A stretch of 64,000 bases of DNA. It comes from an uncultured Algimonas sp. (lineage in GTDB: Bacteria > Pseudomonadota > Alphaproteobacteria > Caulobacterales > Maricaulaceae). Made by a program: the position numbers and the translations under genes. Where the stretch lies: positions 310,001 through 374,000 of the forward strand of contig NZ_CANMJB010000001.1 in the NCBI RefSeq assembly GCF_947498175.1, read 5' to 3'. Position 1 is the first letter of the stretch, and each line of letters starts with the position of its first letter. The notes beneath the pieces were generated by a model, which made no database searches, was not told where the DNA came from, and saw only the letters and a program-made list of their open reading frames with translations. This document shows positions 1 through 9,847 of the stretch, piece after piece.

Positions 1-267
1 CAGCCGGTCCTTGAGCACGTGCCAACGCTCCCAGGGGAGAACCGCACCGAAATGGCGGACGGGCACCTGCTTGCCGTCCACCTCGTTCGTGGCCTGGGTT
101 TCGGGCTCGCGGCAGACATGCAGGCTGACCTGATGGCCGAAAAAGTCGAAGTCGATCCAGTTCTCCGCTTCCCGTCCGACCGCGCAGCCCAGCCTGTCGC
201 GGTAGAACAGGCGCGCTTCCTCCTTGTCCCGGATCGGCGCGGCGAGGTGGAAGGGGATGACGGTCAA
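1..267 (-). CDS. VOC (glyoxalase/dioxygenase-fold) family protein, C-terminal part cut by window edge
   Basis: Eighty-nine codons are visible; the 3' end lies outside the window. The N-terminus reads TVIPFHLAAPIRDKEEAR followed by an FYRDRLGC segment, the usual first beta-alpha unit of VOC-fold proteins, then WIDFDFFGHQVSLHV, where the His is a typical metal-ligand position. The family includes glyoxalases, extradiol dioxygenases and antibiotic-binding proteins, so the substrate cannot be named. I place the start at a TTG (267-265) that overlaps the stop of the upstream 41-aa gene, consistent with translational coupling in the GST operon. Other starts are possible only if translation is re-initiated further inside the fold. 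Confidence 0.75.
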   Translation of the reverse strand, partial: MTVIPFHLAAPIRDKEEARLFYRDRLGCAVGREAENWIDFDFFGHQVSLHVCREPETQATNEVDGKQVPVRHFGAVLPWERWHVLKDRL

Positions 268-389
268 TCGCGCCGCTCGACCTGGTCGGCATTGTCGGAC
301 TCGATTCGGCTGCCGAGATAGAGCAAGGCGACCATCATGAAGAGGAACAAACCAACGATGTAGAGATTGACCCACATTTCTTCAGTCAT
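264..389 (-). CDS. 41-aa single-pass membrane microprotein, unknown function
   Basis: This small gene encodes 41 residues. It begins MTEEMW, has one strongly hydrophobic helix at about residues 7-24 (VNLYIVGLFLFMMVALLYL), and ends in a short charged tail. The ATG at 389 overlaps the end of the upstream 79-aa gene by 8 bp, and its TGA overlaps the TTG of the VOC gene downstream, so it sits in a chain of coupled genes. I do not recognise a family. The hydrophobic span followed by a charged tail and the tight coupling on both sides are the reasons for calling it real. Confidence 0.6.
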   Translation of the reverse strand: MTEEMWVNLYIVGLFLFMMVALLYLGSRIESDNADQVERRD

Positions 390-621
390 TCGTCTCTCCA
401 TCTTCGAGTTCGGCCAGATAACGCAGACCGAAGGCAAACATGCCGATAGAGATAAGCGCCAACGGCACGGATAGCAATATGCCGTCAACCGATCGTTGGC
501 TGAGCGGTTCCCAAAGACCGACGCCCAGCGCTCCGAATCCGATCGTGCGAAAGATGACGGAAATGGATTTCCGCTGTTCGTTTCTGGCCTCGCGGGTCCC
601 TTTCAGGCGAATGAAACTCAT
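382..621 (-). CDS. 79-aa membrane protein with two predicted helices, unknown function
   Basis: The product has a basic N-terminus (residues 1-20, rich in Lys/Arg), then two hydrophobic stretches at about residues 22-40 and 48-68, and an acidic C-terminus. Its ATG overlaps the stop of the GST gene (ATGA, 618-621) and its own end overlaps the next small gene by 8 bp. The layout suggests a two-pass inner-membrane protein with positive residues inside. No family is recognised. Confidence that it is a gene rests on the coupling and on the amphipathic domain structure. Confidence 0.6.
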   Translation of the reverse strand: MSFIRLKGTREARNEQRKSISVIFRTIGFGALGVGLWEPLSQRSVDGILLSVPLALISIGMFAFGLRYLAELEDGETND

Positions 622-1253
622 CCCTTCGGTCCGTAATCGTAATCCCCACCCCGTTCAAGCGCGCGGCGATAGGCGGGGCGGGCCCAGACGCGGTCGATAT
701 AGGCGTTGCAGGCGTCGTAACCCTTGAGCAGGCCCCGTGCGCGGGCGGCTTCGAGCGGAAAGATCATGTTGAAGTCCGCGCCGCTCAGCCGGCCTCCGGC
801 AAACCAGGCGCTTCGGATCAGGGAGTATTCGCAATAGTCGAGCACGCTCCGGATCTCGTTCGTGATCAGGGGCTGGATCGGCTTGGCGGCTTCTCCGAGA
901 AAGCCGGTGTAGAGCGCGAGCAGGAGCGGCAGCATGGCCGAGCCTTCCGCGAAGTGCAGGAAGTGAACGTAATCGATGAAATCCTGCGTGCCGCGTTCCG
1001 GACGCAAGGCCGGGTCGGCGTCGAAAGTGTCGAGCAGATAGACGATGATCGCCCCGGTCTCGGCCACAACCAGACCGTCATGTTCGATGACGGGGCTCTT
1101 GCCGAGCGGATGGACGGTCTTCAGCACGGCCGGGGCGCGACGGCTCTCCGGATCGCGTTGATAGGCGCGGATGTCGTAATCCACGCCCAGCTCTTCCAGC
1201 AGCCAGAGGATGCGTTGCGAGCGGGAATTGTTGAGATGATGGACGGTCAGCAT
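618..1253 (-). CDS. glutathione S-transferase family protein
   Basis: This is a cytosolic GST of about 211 residues, normal for the family. The N-terminal thioredoxin-like domain has LTVHHLNNSRSQRILWLLEE, with an Asn/Ser-rich catalytic loop, and further on GKSPVIEHDG with the conserved cis-Pro and VAETGAI with the glutathione-binding Glu-Thr/Ser. The helical C-terminal domain contains the GADFNM variant of the usual SxAD motif. I chose the ATG at 1253, preceded by a GGCGG-type ribosome site, over the GTG two codons upstream. It heads a four-gene coupled operon with two microproteins and a VOC protein, which suggests detoxification of an electrophile, but the substrate is unknown. Confidence 0.88.
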   Translation of the reverse strand: MLTVHHLNNSRSQRILWLLEELGVDYDIRAYQRDPESRRAPAVLKTVHPLGKSPVIEHDGLVVAETGAIIVYLLDTFDADPALRPERGTQDFIDYVHFLHFAEGSAMLPLLLALYTGFLGEAAKPIQPLITNEIRSVLDYCEYSLIRSAWFAGGRLSGADFNMIFPLEAARARGLLKGYDACNAYIDRVWARPAYRRALERGGDYDYGPKG

Positions 1254-1280
1254 GAGCACCGCCTAGGAGCGCCGCCGGTT

Positions 1281-1778
1281 TCAATCAACCGTCTTGGGCC
1301 CGCCCTCGCCGGAGAAGTCGAGCGTGACCGTGCGGCCGCCGCGGACGACGTTGACGCTGTTCCTCTGGTCGTGGACCAGGTCGCGCAGCATGCGCGCGTC
1401 GATGGTGAGCGGGCCGCCTGGACCGTCGCGGGAAACGCGGCCCTCCTGGTAGACATAGATGCTGTCGCCTTCGATCTCGGACCCGATGATGTCCAGCGCC
1501 ACGGGACCGGTCGCGTCGGAGAGCGTGAAATTGCGGTCCGTATAGAGCGCCAGCGTGGCACGAGCGCGCAGGCGGCCAAGGTCGGGCCGGTTGATCAGGC
1601 CGGCCTTGTAGAGCGCGACCTGCGCGTCCTGCACGTGATAGACATGAACCACCCCGACCGTGCCGTCCGGATCGATGCGCACTTCCGTCTCCGTGCGCGC
1701 CAGCCGGTGCGCGAAGGCCGGTCGGGCGAGCGCGACGGCGCCCAGCCCACCTAGCACGAGACGGCGCGACAGCATCAT
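1281..1778 (-). CDS. DUF6702 family exported protein, partner of the M1 peptidase
   Basis: A 165-residue protein with a twin-Arg-like N-terminus (SRRLVLGGLGAVALARPAFAH, cleavage after AFA) and a beta-rich remainder beginning HRLARTETEVRI. This pattern is typical of DUF6702 proteins, which often sit beside gluzincin peptidases. The ATG overlaps the TGA of the M1 peptidase gene (ATGATG), so the two are translationally coupled. I infer a periplasmic or membrane-associated accessory role to the peptidase. The family assignment is by pattern recognition and its biochemical role is not established. Confidence 0.68.
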   Translation of the reverse strand: MMLSRRLVLGGLGAVALARPAFAHRLARTETEVRIDPDGTVGVVHVYHVQDAQVALYKAGLINRPDLGRLRARATLALYTDRNFTLSDATGPVALDIIGSEIEGDSIYVYQEGRVSRDGPGGPLTIDARMLRDLVHDQRNSVNVVRGGRTVTLDFSGEGGPKTVD

Positions 1779-4468
1779 TGGTCCCGGCCGAGCATCCGGC
1801 GCAGCGTTTCGCGCAAGGAGCGGCGGCGGTCCTCATCCTCGGCGTCCGTCTCTTCGGCGCCCGTCTCTGCGGCATCCGTGTTTTCGGCGCCCGTCTCCCC
1901 TGCCTCGTCCGGAGCCTCGTCCGGCGTCTCGGGCGCGCTGTCCGCACGCCCGTCCGGCACGCCCTCGGCGCGCTGCAGCGGGACGTCGCCGCTGCCGTCG
2001 CGCGTCTCCGGTTCGCCCTTTTCGTCCGCTTTCAACTCGCGCAGCATGTCGGCCATCAGGCTGCGCTGCTTGGCATCGCTGCGGGCCAGGGTGAGCCGGT
2101 CCGACACGATGGATTGCGGAAAACCGTTATTGGAATGGTCCGCATCCGCCGTCTGGTGCGCCGCATCGAGCAGGATGCTGTCGATACGCTCGTCGCGCAC
2201 GATCAGCTTGCTGACGCTGCGGCTGTCGCGGCGCCAGATCTCCGCCGGGATCATCAGCTCTTCGGTCTGCCCGTTGGCGTAGTTGAGCGTCAGCGGCAGG
2301 GGCGAGATCAGCCCGCCGACATTGCGGAAGTCAACGAAGTAGAGGAACTTGCCGTCCTCCATGGCGCGGTCGTAGGCCTTGCGCTCCCAGTCCTTCAGCC
2401 CGTCCAAGAAATCCTGGAAGGTGTTGCGGTCGGCGTTGGACACGGCGAACTTGTCGTTCTCGTTGTAGAAGTCGTTGAGGTCCTCGAACCGTTCGACCCG
2501 GGTCGTGCGGCCTTCCTCGCGGTTGCGGCGCTGCACGATGTTTTCGGGATAGCGGACGAGGTCTTCCTCGCGGTCGAGGTCTCCCTCGACGTCCGGATCG
2601 TTCGTGCCGATCCGGTACTCGCGCACGTCCGTGATGGCCATGTCGACATGGTCCGTGCCGAAGAACCAGCCGCGCCAGAACCAGTCCAGATCGACGGCCG
2701 ACGCGTCCTCCATCGTGCGGAAGAAGTCTTCGGGCGTGGGGCGCTTGAACTTCCAGCGTCGCGAATATTCGCGGAAGGCGAAGTCGAACGCTTCGCGTCC
2801 CATCACCGTCTCGCGCAGCACGATCAGCGCGGCCGCCGGCTTGGCGTAGGCGTTAGGCCCGAATTGCAGCACCGAGTCGGATTGCGTCATGATCGGCACC
2901 TGGTTGGAGCTGGTCATGTAGCGCGTGATCTCGTCCAGCGGATTCTGCATGTCACGCCGGATGGGGAAGTTCTCCTCCCACTCATATTCGGCCATGTATT
3001 CCAGGAAGGTGTTGATGCCCTCATCCATCCAGGTGAAGCGGCGCTCGTCCGAATTGACGGTCATCGGGAAATAGATATGCCCGATCTCGTGGATGATGAC
3101 GCCGATCAGCCCGTATTTGGTGTTGCGCGAATAGACGGTCTCGCCTGAGTCCGTATCCTCGTACGGCCGGTAGCCGTTGAAGGTGATCATGGGATATTCC
3201 ATGCCGCCGCGTTCCCACGCATTCACGCTCTGCGCGGTCGGGTAAGGGTAGTTGAAGGCGAAACGGTTATAGACGTCCATCGTGTGGACGACGGCCTGGG
3301 TCGAAAAACGCGACCAGATCGGATCGGCCTCTTCCGGGAAGAAGCTCATGGCCAGCACCTGCGGATTGTCCGGATCGTCCTGTTCGAAGATCATCGCGTC
3401 CCAGATATATTTGCGCGAGGACGACCAGGCGAAGTCGCGGACATTCTCCGCGGCAAAGCGCCAGGTGCGCGTGCCGGTCGCCTTCTCGGCCGCGTTCTGG
3501 GCCGCTTCCTCCGGCGTGACGATGTAGATCGGGCCGTCCGCATTGGCGTCGTCCAGGCGTCGGCGCTGAGTGGCGCTCAGCACGTCGCGCGGGTTCTGCA
3601 GCACGCCGGTGGCCGACACGATGTGATCGGACGGCACGGTCAGATCGACCGTATAGTCGCCGAACTCCAGCGTGAACTCGCCGCGCCCCAGGAACTGCTT
3701 GTTCTGCCAGCCGGTATAGTCGGTATAGGCCGCCAGGCGCGGGAACCATTGGGCCAGGGCGAAGATGTAGTTGTCCTCGTCCTCGAAATACTCGTATCCG
3801 CCGCGCCCGCCGACCGCGACCTCGTCGATGATGTTGTGTTCCCAGTCGACCTGGAAGTCGAAGGTCGCGCCCGGCGCGAGCGGTTCGGGCAGGTCGATCC
3901 GCATCATGGAATCGTTGATGAAGTAGGGCAGGGCGTCGCCGTCCCTGTCGGCGATCTGCGCGAATTCGAACCCGTATTCGCGGTCTTCCGTGGCCTGTTC
4001 GTAGCGCAGTTGCGAAAAGCTGTAGCTGTCCGATCCGCCGCCGCCCTGTCCGCGCGAACTGCCGGTCGCCCCGGCCGTGTCGCTCATCCGCGCGAGGCTG
4101 CCATCCTTGAACCGGTTCTGGTCCAGCGCCAGCCAGATATAGTTGAGCGTGTCGGGCGAGTTGTTGACATATTCGATGTCCATCTCCGCCGTGATGCGCT
4201 GCGCGCTCTCGTCCAGCGTCGCGTCGATGTCGACATTGGCGCGCTGCTGCCAATAGCCGGGACCGGGCGCGCCGGAGGCGGAGCGGTAGATATTGGGCGA
4301 GCGGAACTCCGGCCCCATCTGGCGGAATTTGGCGACGGCGTCGGTGTCGCTGCCCGCGACACCGCGACCGGGCCGCTTGTCCGTCGCGCTCGCCGCTTGC
4401 GTGCCGCCCAGCACGCACAGGATCGTGGCGGCCATCAGCGCCGTTCGGCGGATCGTGAAGTCTGGCAT
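1775..4468 (-). CDS. exported M1 family (gluzincin) metallopeptidase
   Basis: An 897-residue protein with an N-terminal signal peptide (basic start, hydrophobic core, cleavage near ASA). The M1 zinc site is complete: HEIGH at residues 460-464 and the third ligand E483 in WMDEGIN give HEXXH-X18-E. The substrate-anchoring exopeptidase motif appears as GGMEYP at about 421, in place of the classical GxMEN. The C-terminal 90 residues are acidic and low-complexity (Glu/Asp/Ala/Thr repeats), then basic. It is probably a periplasmic or cell-surface aminopeptidase involved in peptide nutrition. The downstream DUF6702 gene overlaps by 4 bp. Confidence 0.9.
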   Translation of the reverse strand: MPDFTIRRTALMAATILCVLGGTQAASATDKRPGRGVAGSDTDAVAKFRQMGPEFRSPNIYRSASGAPGPGYWQQRANVDIDATLDESAQRITAEMDIEYVNNSPDTLNYIWLALDQNRFKDGSLARMSDTAGATGSSRGQGGGGSDSYSFSQLRYEQATEDREYGFEFAQIADRDGDALPYFINDSMMRIDLPEPLAPGATFDFQVDWEHNIIDEVAVGGRGGYEYFEDEDNYIFALAQWFPRLAAYTDYTGWQNKQFLGRGEFTLEFGDYTVDLTVPSDHIVSATGVLQNPRDVLSATQRRRLDDANADGPIYIVTPEEAAQNAAEKATGTRTWRFAAENVRDFAWSSSRKYIWDAMIFEQDDPDNPQVLAMSFFPEEADPIWSRFSTQAVVHTMDVYNRFAFNYPYPTAQSVNAWERGGMEYPMITFNGYRPYEDTDSGETVYSRNTKYGLIGVIIHEIGHIYFPMTVNSDERRFTWMDEGINTFLEYMAEYEWEENFPIRRDMQNPLDEITRYMTSSNQVPIMTQSDSVLQFGPNAYAKPAAALIVLRETVMGREAFDFAFREYSRRWKFKRPTPEDFFRTMEDASAVDLDWFWRGWFFGTDHVDMAITDVREYRIGTNDPDVEGDLDREEDLVRYPENIVQRRNREEGRTTRVERFEDLNDFYNENDKFAVSNADRNTFQDFLDGLKDWERKAYDRAMEDGKFLYFVDFRNVGGLISPLPLTLNYANGQTEELMIPAEIWRRDSRSVSKLIVRDERIDSILLDAAHQTADADHSNNGFPQSIVSDRLTLARSDAKQRSLMADMLRELKADEKGEPETRDGSGDVPLQRAEGVPDGRADSAPETPDEAPDEAGETGAENTDAAETGAEETDAEDEDRRRSLRETLRRMLGRDQ

Positions 4469-4546
4469 CGGTTTTCCCCTCCACCGGCCGGTCGCCAGTG
4501 TGTCGCAAAGTTACAATATCACCGCTTGCCGCCGTGGCGGCAAGGG

Positions 4547-5605
4547 CTAATCCGCTCGGTTCCGTTGGAGCGGGTCGGATAATGGGCTCTTCCTCGCCCG
4601 CATCCGGAAGACCGCGTCCGACACGGCTTTGACCGGATGGGCCTTACGGAAGGCGTGGCGTCCCAGCAACTCCCCTCCGCGTGATGCGTCCGGATCGTAG
4701 ACGGCTTCGGCCGTGCGGGCCACGGCGCGCAGCGTGTTGAAGCGCTCCAGCGCGGTGCGCCGCGCTTCGGCCAGGGCAGACCGCCGCCGCATAAACTCGT
4801 CCTGCGCGATGGCCCGCTCGATGCGGGCGACCGTGCCGTCCAGGTCGTAGATGTCGATGGGCAGGACCGCCTCGGCCGGGAAGACCCGCGCATAGTCCGG
4901 ATCGCCGTAATAGAAGGGCAGGCACCCGGCGACGAAGCAATCGGTCAGCTTTTCCGTGAAATGGCCGGGCTCGACATGGTTCTCGACCGCGACGTGATAG
5001 CGGTAGTCGGACATCGCCTCGGCCTTGTCGTCCACGGGTCTCAGACCGCGTCCGTACAGGTCGAACCGCGCGCCGAGCCGGTCCTTCAGCGCCAGCATGA
5101 ACTCCAATCGCTTGGCGTGGACCGTGTGCGCCATCGCCTTGGTGGACGACATGCCGGACAGGTCCTTCGACTTGGCGGGCGGGGCGTCCGACAGGGGACG
5201 ATGCGCCCCGCCCGCCATGTTGCGGCCGTAGAAGAACCGCAGCGGCGGAGTGCCGGGCACCCGGTTCGGGTGCGGGGCGAGCGAGGCATGGCGCGACGTC
5301 CAGACATGCCCGAACTGGCGCAAGTAGGCGGGTCCGTCGATCCGGATGGAGGACGGTTCCGTCGTGAGCAGCAGCGTGTTGGCGCGCGCGCAGGCGAGGG
5401 GTTCGCGGCGCAGCACCTGCCGCTCGCCGGGCCGAGGCGGCAGGTCTTCATACACGGCGAGGAAGTCGTAGTCGCGGGCTTCCGCATCGAAGGTGAAGAC
5501 GCAGTCGCCGATCCGGTCCGATCCGTCCGGCAAAAGCGGCCGCCAGAGCGCGTCGATCCCGCCTGCCTCCATCTTGGCCACGAATTTGACGCGTATGGCG
5601 CTCAC
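4547..5605 (-). CDS. GT10 (alpha-fucosyltransferase-type) glycosyltransferase
   Basis: A protein of about 352 residues. The C-terminal half carries the GT10 signature: YHVAVENH, then FTEKLTDCFVAGCLPFYYG and DPDYARVFP, matching the donor-binding FxxxxENS...YxTEK...AGxVPVxxG pattern of fucosyltransferases. I start it at GTG 5605, which overlaps the TGA of the upstream glycosyltransferase (GTGA). An open frame continues upstream but would run through that gene. The pair probably adds sugars to a surface polysaccharide, LPS or flagellin. The donor is expected to be a GDP-sugar by family, but the specificity is not visible in the sequence. Confidence 0.82.
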   Translation of the reverse strand: MSAIRVKFVAKMEAGGIDALWRPLLPDGSDRIGDCVFTFDAEARDYDFLAVYEDLPPRPGERQVLRREPLACARANTLLLTTEPSSIRIDGPAYLRQFGHVWTSRHASLAPHPNRVPGTPPLRFFYGRNMAGGAHRPLSDAPPAKSKDLSGMSSTKAMAHTVHAKRLEFMLALKDRLGARFDLYGRGLRPVDDKAEAMSDYRYHVAVENHVEPGHFTEKLTDCFVAGCLPFYYGDPDYARVFPAEAVLPIDIYDLDGTVARIERAIAQDEFMRRRSALAEARRTALERFNTLRAVARTAEAVYDPDASRGGELLGRHAFRKAHPVKAVSDAVFRMRARKSPLSDPLQRNRAD

Positions 5606-6330
5606 CAATGCTCCGCGATCCAGGGCGTCGGGCGCACATGCTTGTAGAGCTTCTTCCAGCCCGCCCGGACCGGCCATTCGCCGCGCAGGGCTTCGTCCTG
5701 GTCCGGCTTGCCGGTGAAGGCGACGATCTTCGTCTCCTTGGGCAGCTCAGGCGCCTTGAGGAAGTTCAGTGGCCAGCGTGGCAACAATGTGTGTTTGAAC
5801 GAGGCGCACCAGAGCGCGGGCCAGAACACCATGTCCTTGATCTCGCGCGAGATATAGAGCTGCTCGACCCGGTAGCTCGACAGGACGCGCTGCGGATCGG
5901 CTTGGAAGTTGTCGTAGATATAGGCGTGTTCGCCGACCGGAAAGCGGAAGGCGGAGGTGTTGCCGTTGCCTTGGCCCCTCTGCGTCCAGTTCTCGATCAC
6001 GCAGTAGCGGCCCGCCTCGAAGTCGAACATGTCGTCCAGCGATCCGGTCACGACCAGGTCCAGATCGAGGAACAGCACGTCGCCCGACAAGTCGTGCAGC
6101 GGCGCCTTCCAGAGCGTCAGCTTGCGCCAGGGCGTGTTGATCAGGTCCGGCGGCAGGTCGATCTCCGGAATGGACCGGCATTCCACCGCCGGATCGACGC
6201 CGGTGTCGTCATCCGTCAGGCAGACCAGCCGCGTCGGCCGCACCGTGTTCCGCCGCACCGCCCCCCAGAGCCGGTTCACGAACTCCGGCCCGTAACGCGT
6301 GCCCCATTTCATGCAGATGACGGTTTGCAT
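5602..6330 (-). CDS. glycosyltransferase with DxD motif, coupled to the GT10 gene
   Basis: A 242-residue protein starting MQTVICMKWGT, with RLVCLTDD near the N-terminus and a DLDLVVTGSLDD segment that supplies the metal-binding DxD motif of GT-A fold enzymes. The start at ATG 6330 is preferred. A longer open frame adds 16 residues (TRDPDHQRE...) with no family resemblance. The gene's TGA overlaps the GTG of the GT10 gene downstream. The two together suggest sequential transfers in glycan assembly. Acceptor and donor are unknown. Confidence 0.75.
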   Translation of the reverse strand: MQTVICMKWGTRYGPEFVNRLWGAVRRNTVRPTRLVCLTDDDTGVDPAVECRSIPEIDLPPDLINTPWRKLTLWKAPLHDLSGDVLFLDLDLVVTGSLDDMFDFEAGRYCVIENWTQRGQGNGNTSAFRFPVGEHAYIYDNFQADPQRVLSSYRVEQLYISREIKDMVFWPALWCASFKHTLLPRWPLNFLKAPELPKETKIVAFTGKPDQDEALRGEWPVRAGWKKLYKHVRPTPWIAEHW

Positions 6331-6365
6331 CAAACTGTGTTCGCTTCGCTCACGCTGATGATCCG

Positions 6366-6384
6366 GATCCCGTGTCACGGGATC
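6366..6384. repeat. near-perfect 19-bp palindrome between M28 peptidase and glycosyltransferase genes
   Basis: The sequence GATCCCGTGTCACGGGATC has 9-bp arms around a single central base. It lies in the 59-bp gap between the stop of the M28 peptidase gene and the start of the glycosyltransferase gene, both on the minus strand. It could act as a transcript-end hairpin or belong to the dispersed REP-like elements seen elsewhere in the window. There is no T-run next to it. Confidence 0.5.
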
Positions 6385-6389
6385 AAGCG

Positions 6390-8129
<1,740 letters not shown>

Positions 8130-8228
8130 TGTATCTCTCCCATTCGCTTTGACGCAGTTGCTAACGCCGCCCGACCGTTTATCAAGTCCGCAATTCGGCA
8201 TAAGGCCGGGACGACAGAGGGGATGCAT

Positions 8229-9665
8229 ATGATGATCGAGGGACTGGCGCGCCGCGCCGCGACCGCATTGGCCGTCTTGGCGGCCTTGAACCTGGAGGCG
8301 GCCGCCCAGCAGGCCGCCCCGCAAGCGGCGACGCCTGACACCGCAGACGCGACGAGCCGCGCGATCCTGGAGGCTGCGCGGTCCGGCACGCAGGGCTACG
8401 ACATCGTGGAAGGGCTGACGACGGAGATCGGCGCGCGGCTGGCCGGGACGCCCGAGGAAGCGCGCGCCCGCGACTGGACCGCCGCGAAGTTCCGCGAGAT
8501 CGGGCTCGAGAACGTCCGCATCGAGCCCTTCACCATTCCGGGCTGGATCCGGGGCGTCGAGACGGCGCGCATCACCGCGCCCTATCCGCAACAGATGCTG
8601 GTCACCGCGCTGGGCGGGTCCGTCGCCACACCGGCGGACGGGATCGAGGCCGAGGTGGTCTACTTCCCGACCTTCGATGCGCTGGAGGCTGCGCCGCTCG
8701 CGTCCGAAGGCGGCGATCTGGCGGGCAAGATCGTCTTCATCTCCGGCCGGATGGAAAAGGCGCCGGACGGGGCGGGCTATGGCCCCGCCAACGTCAAGCG
8801 GCAGCGCGGCGCGACCGAAGCCGGGCGGCGCGGCGCAGCCGCCGTCATCATCCGGTCGGTCGGGACCGATTCCCGCCGCTTCCCGCATACGGGCCAGATG
8901 CGCTACGCCGACGACGTGCCGCCCATTCCGATCGCGGCCCTGTCCGCGCCCGACGCCGACCAGCTGGAACGCATTCTGGAACGCGGCGAAACGGTGGAGG
9001 TCTTTCTGAAGGTCCGGCCGCACTTCTTCGGCGACGCGCCGTCGGGCAACGTGATCGGCGAGATCGTCGGCACGGAGCGGCCCGAAGAGATCGTGCTGAT
9101 CGGCGCGCATCTGGACAGCTGGGACCTGGGCACGGGCGCCGTCGATGACGGGGCCGGAATCGGCATCGTGGCGGGCGCGGCGCAAGTGCTGATCGAAGCG
9201 GGCCTGCGGCCCAAGCGCACCATCCGCGTCGTCGCGTTCGGGGCCGAGGAAGTCGGCCTGCTGGGCGCGTTCGAATATGCGGACGCCCATGCGGACACGG
9301 TGGAGAACCATGTCCTGGCGACCGAATCCGATTTCGGCGCGGAGCCGCCCTACGAGGTTCTGATCAATGTCGGCGAAGGCGACGCGGTCATACGGGATGT
9401 CGCCGCGACGCTCGGCCTGCCCATCGGCGACCGGACCACGACCGGCGGTCCGGACATCATCCCGCTGGCGCGCGCCGGCGTGCCCGTCATGCGCTTCCAG
9501 CAGGACGGCACCGACTATTTCGACCTGCACCACACGCCCGACGACACGCTCGACAAGATCGACCCGGACGACATCGCCGAAAACGTCGCCGCCTTCGCGT
9601 TGATGGCCTGGACGGCCGCCAATGCGGAGACGGACTTCCGCGCGGATGCGGATACGGAGGGCTGA
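8229..9665 (+). CDS. M28 family peptidase (carboxypeptidase Q / PGCP-like)
   Basis: About 478 residues with a signal peptide ending near AAAQQ. The metal ligands follow the plasma glutamate carboxypeptidase pattern: GAHLDSWDLG (His), GAVDDGAG (Asp), FGAEEVGLLG (Glu-Glu), ATESDFG (Asp) and DLHHTPDDT (His). A PA-like domain lies between about residues 110 and 250. I chose ATG 8229 because the AGAGGGG Shine-Dalgarno ends 6 nt before it; the in-frame ATG at 8223 directly abuts that site. It is divergent from the lipoprotein M28 gene, suggesting a shared regulatory region for peptide breakdown. Confidence 0.9.
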   Translation: MMIEGLARRAATALAVLAALNLEAAAQQAAPQAATPDTADATSRAILEAARSGTQGYDIVEGLTTEIGARLAGTPEEARARDWTAAKFREIGLENVRIEPFTIPGWIRGVETARITAPYPQQMLVTALGGSVATPADGIEAEVVYFPTFDALEAAPLASEGGDLAGKIVFISGRMEKAPDGAGYGPANVKRQRGATEAGRRGAAAVIIRSVGTDSRRFPHTGQMRYADDVPPIPIAALSAPDADQLERILERGETVEVFLKVRPHFFGDAPSGNVIGEIVGTERPEEIVLIGAHLDSWDLGTGAVDDGAGIGIVAGAAQVLIEAGLRPKRTIRVVAFGAEEVGLLGAFEYADAHADTVENHVLATESDFGAEPPYEVLINVGEGDAVIRDVAATLGLPIGDRTTTGGPDIIPLARAGVPVMRFQQDGTDYFDLHHTPDDTLDKIDPDDIAENVAAFALMAWTAANAETDFRADADTEG

Positions 9666-9756
9666 GCGCGATCGCCACGACCTGCGTCCCCGACCCCCTT
9701 TGCCGGGGCCTGATACAGGCATCGCTCACAAGATGAGCGCGGCCAGACCCTTACCG

Positions 9757-9814
9757 TTGCGAACCATCACGACACCGGACCCCGGCAATGAGTGCCGGGA
9801 CCGGTGGTTCGCAA
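9757..9814. repeat. 58-bp nested inverted repeat (REP-like hairpin)
   Basis: Outer arms TTGCGAACCA (9757-9766) and TGGTTCGCAA (9805-9814) are perfect complements. Inside them a GC-rich stem CCGGACCCCGGCA / TGCCGGGACCGG is interrupted by one bulge, with a five-base loop ATGAG. It lies between the M28 peptidase and nitronate monooxygenase genes, both on the plus strand, only 34 bp before the latter's ATG. The inner core CCCCGGC...TGCCGGGG recurs in a related form at 16305-16333 and more weakly near 9687-9710, so it looks like a dispersed element. Confidence 0.7.
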
Positions 9815-9847
9815 GCACCAGCATCGAAACCACAGGATCACACCTCC

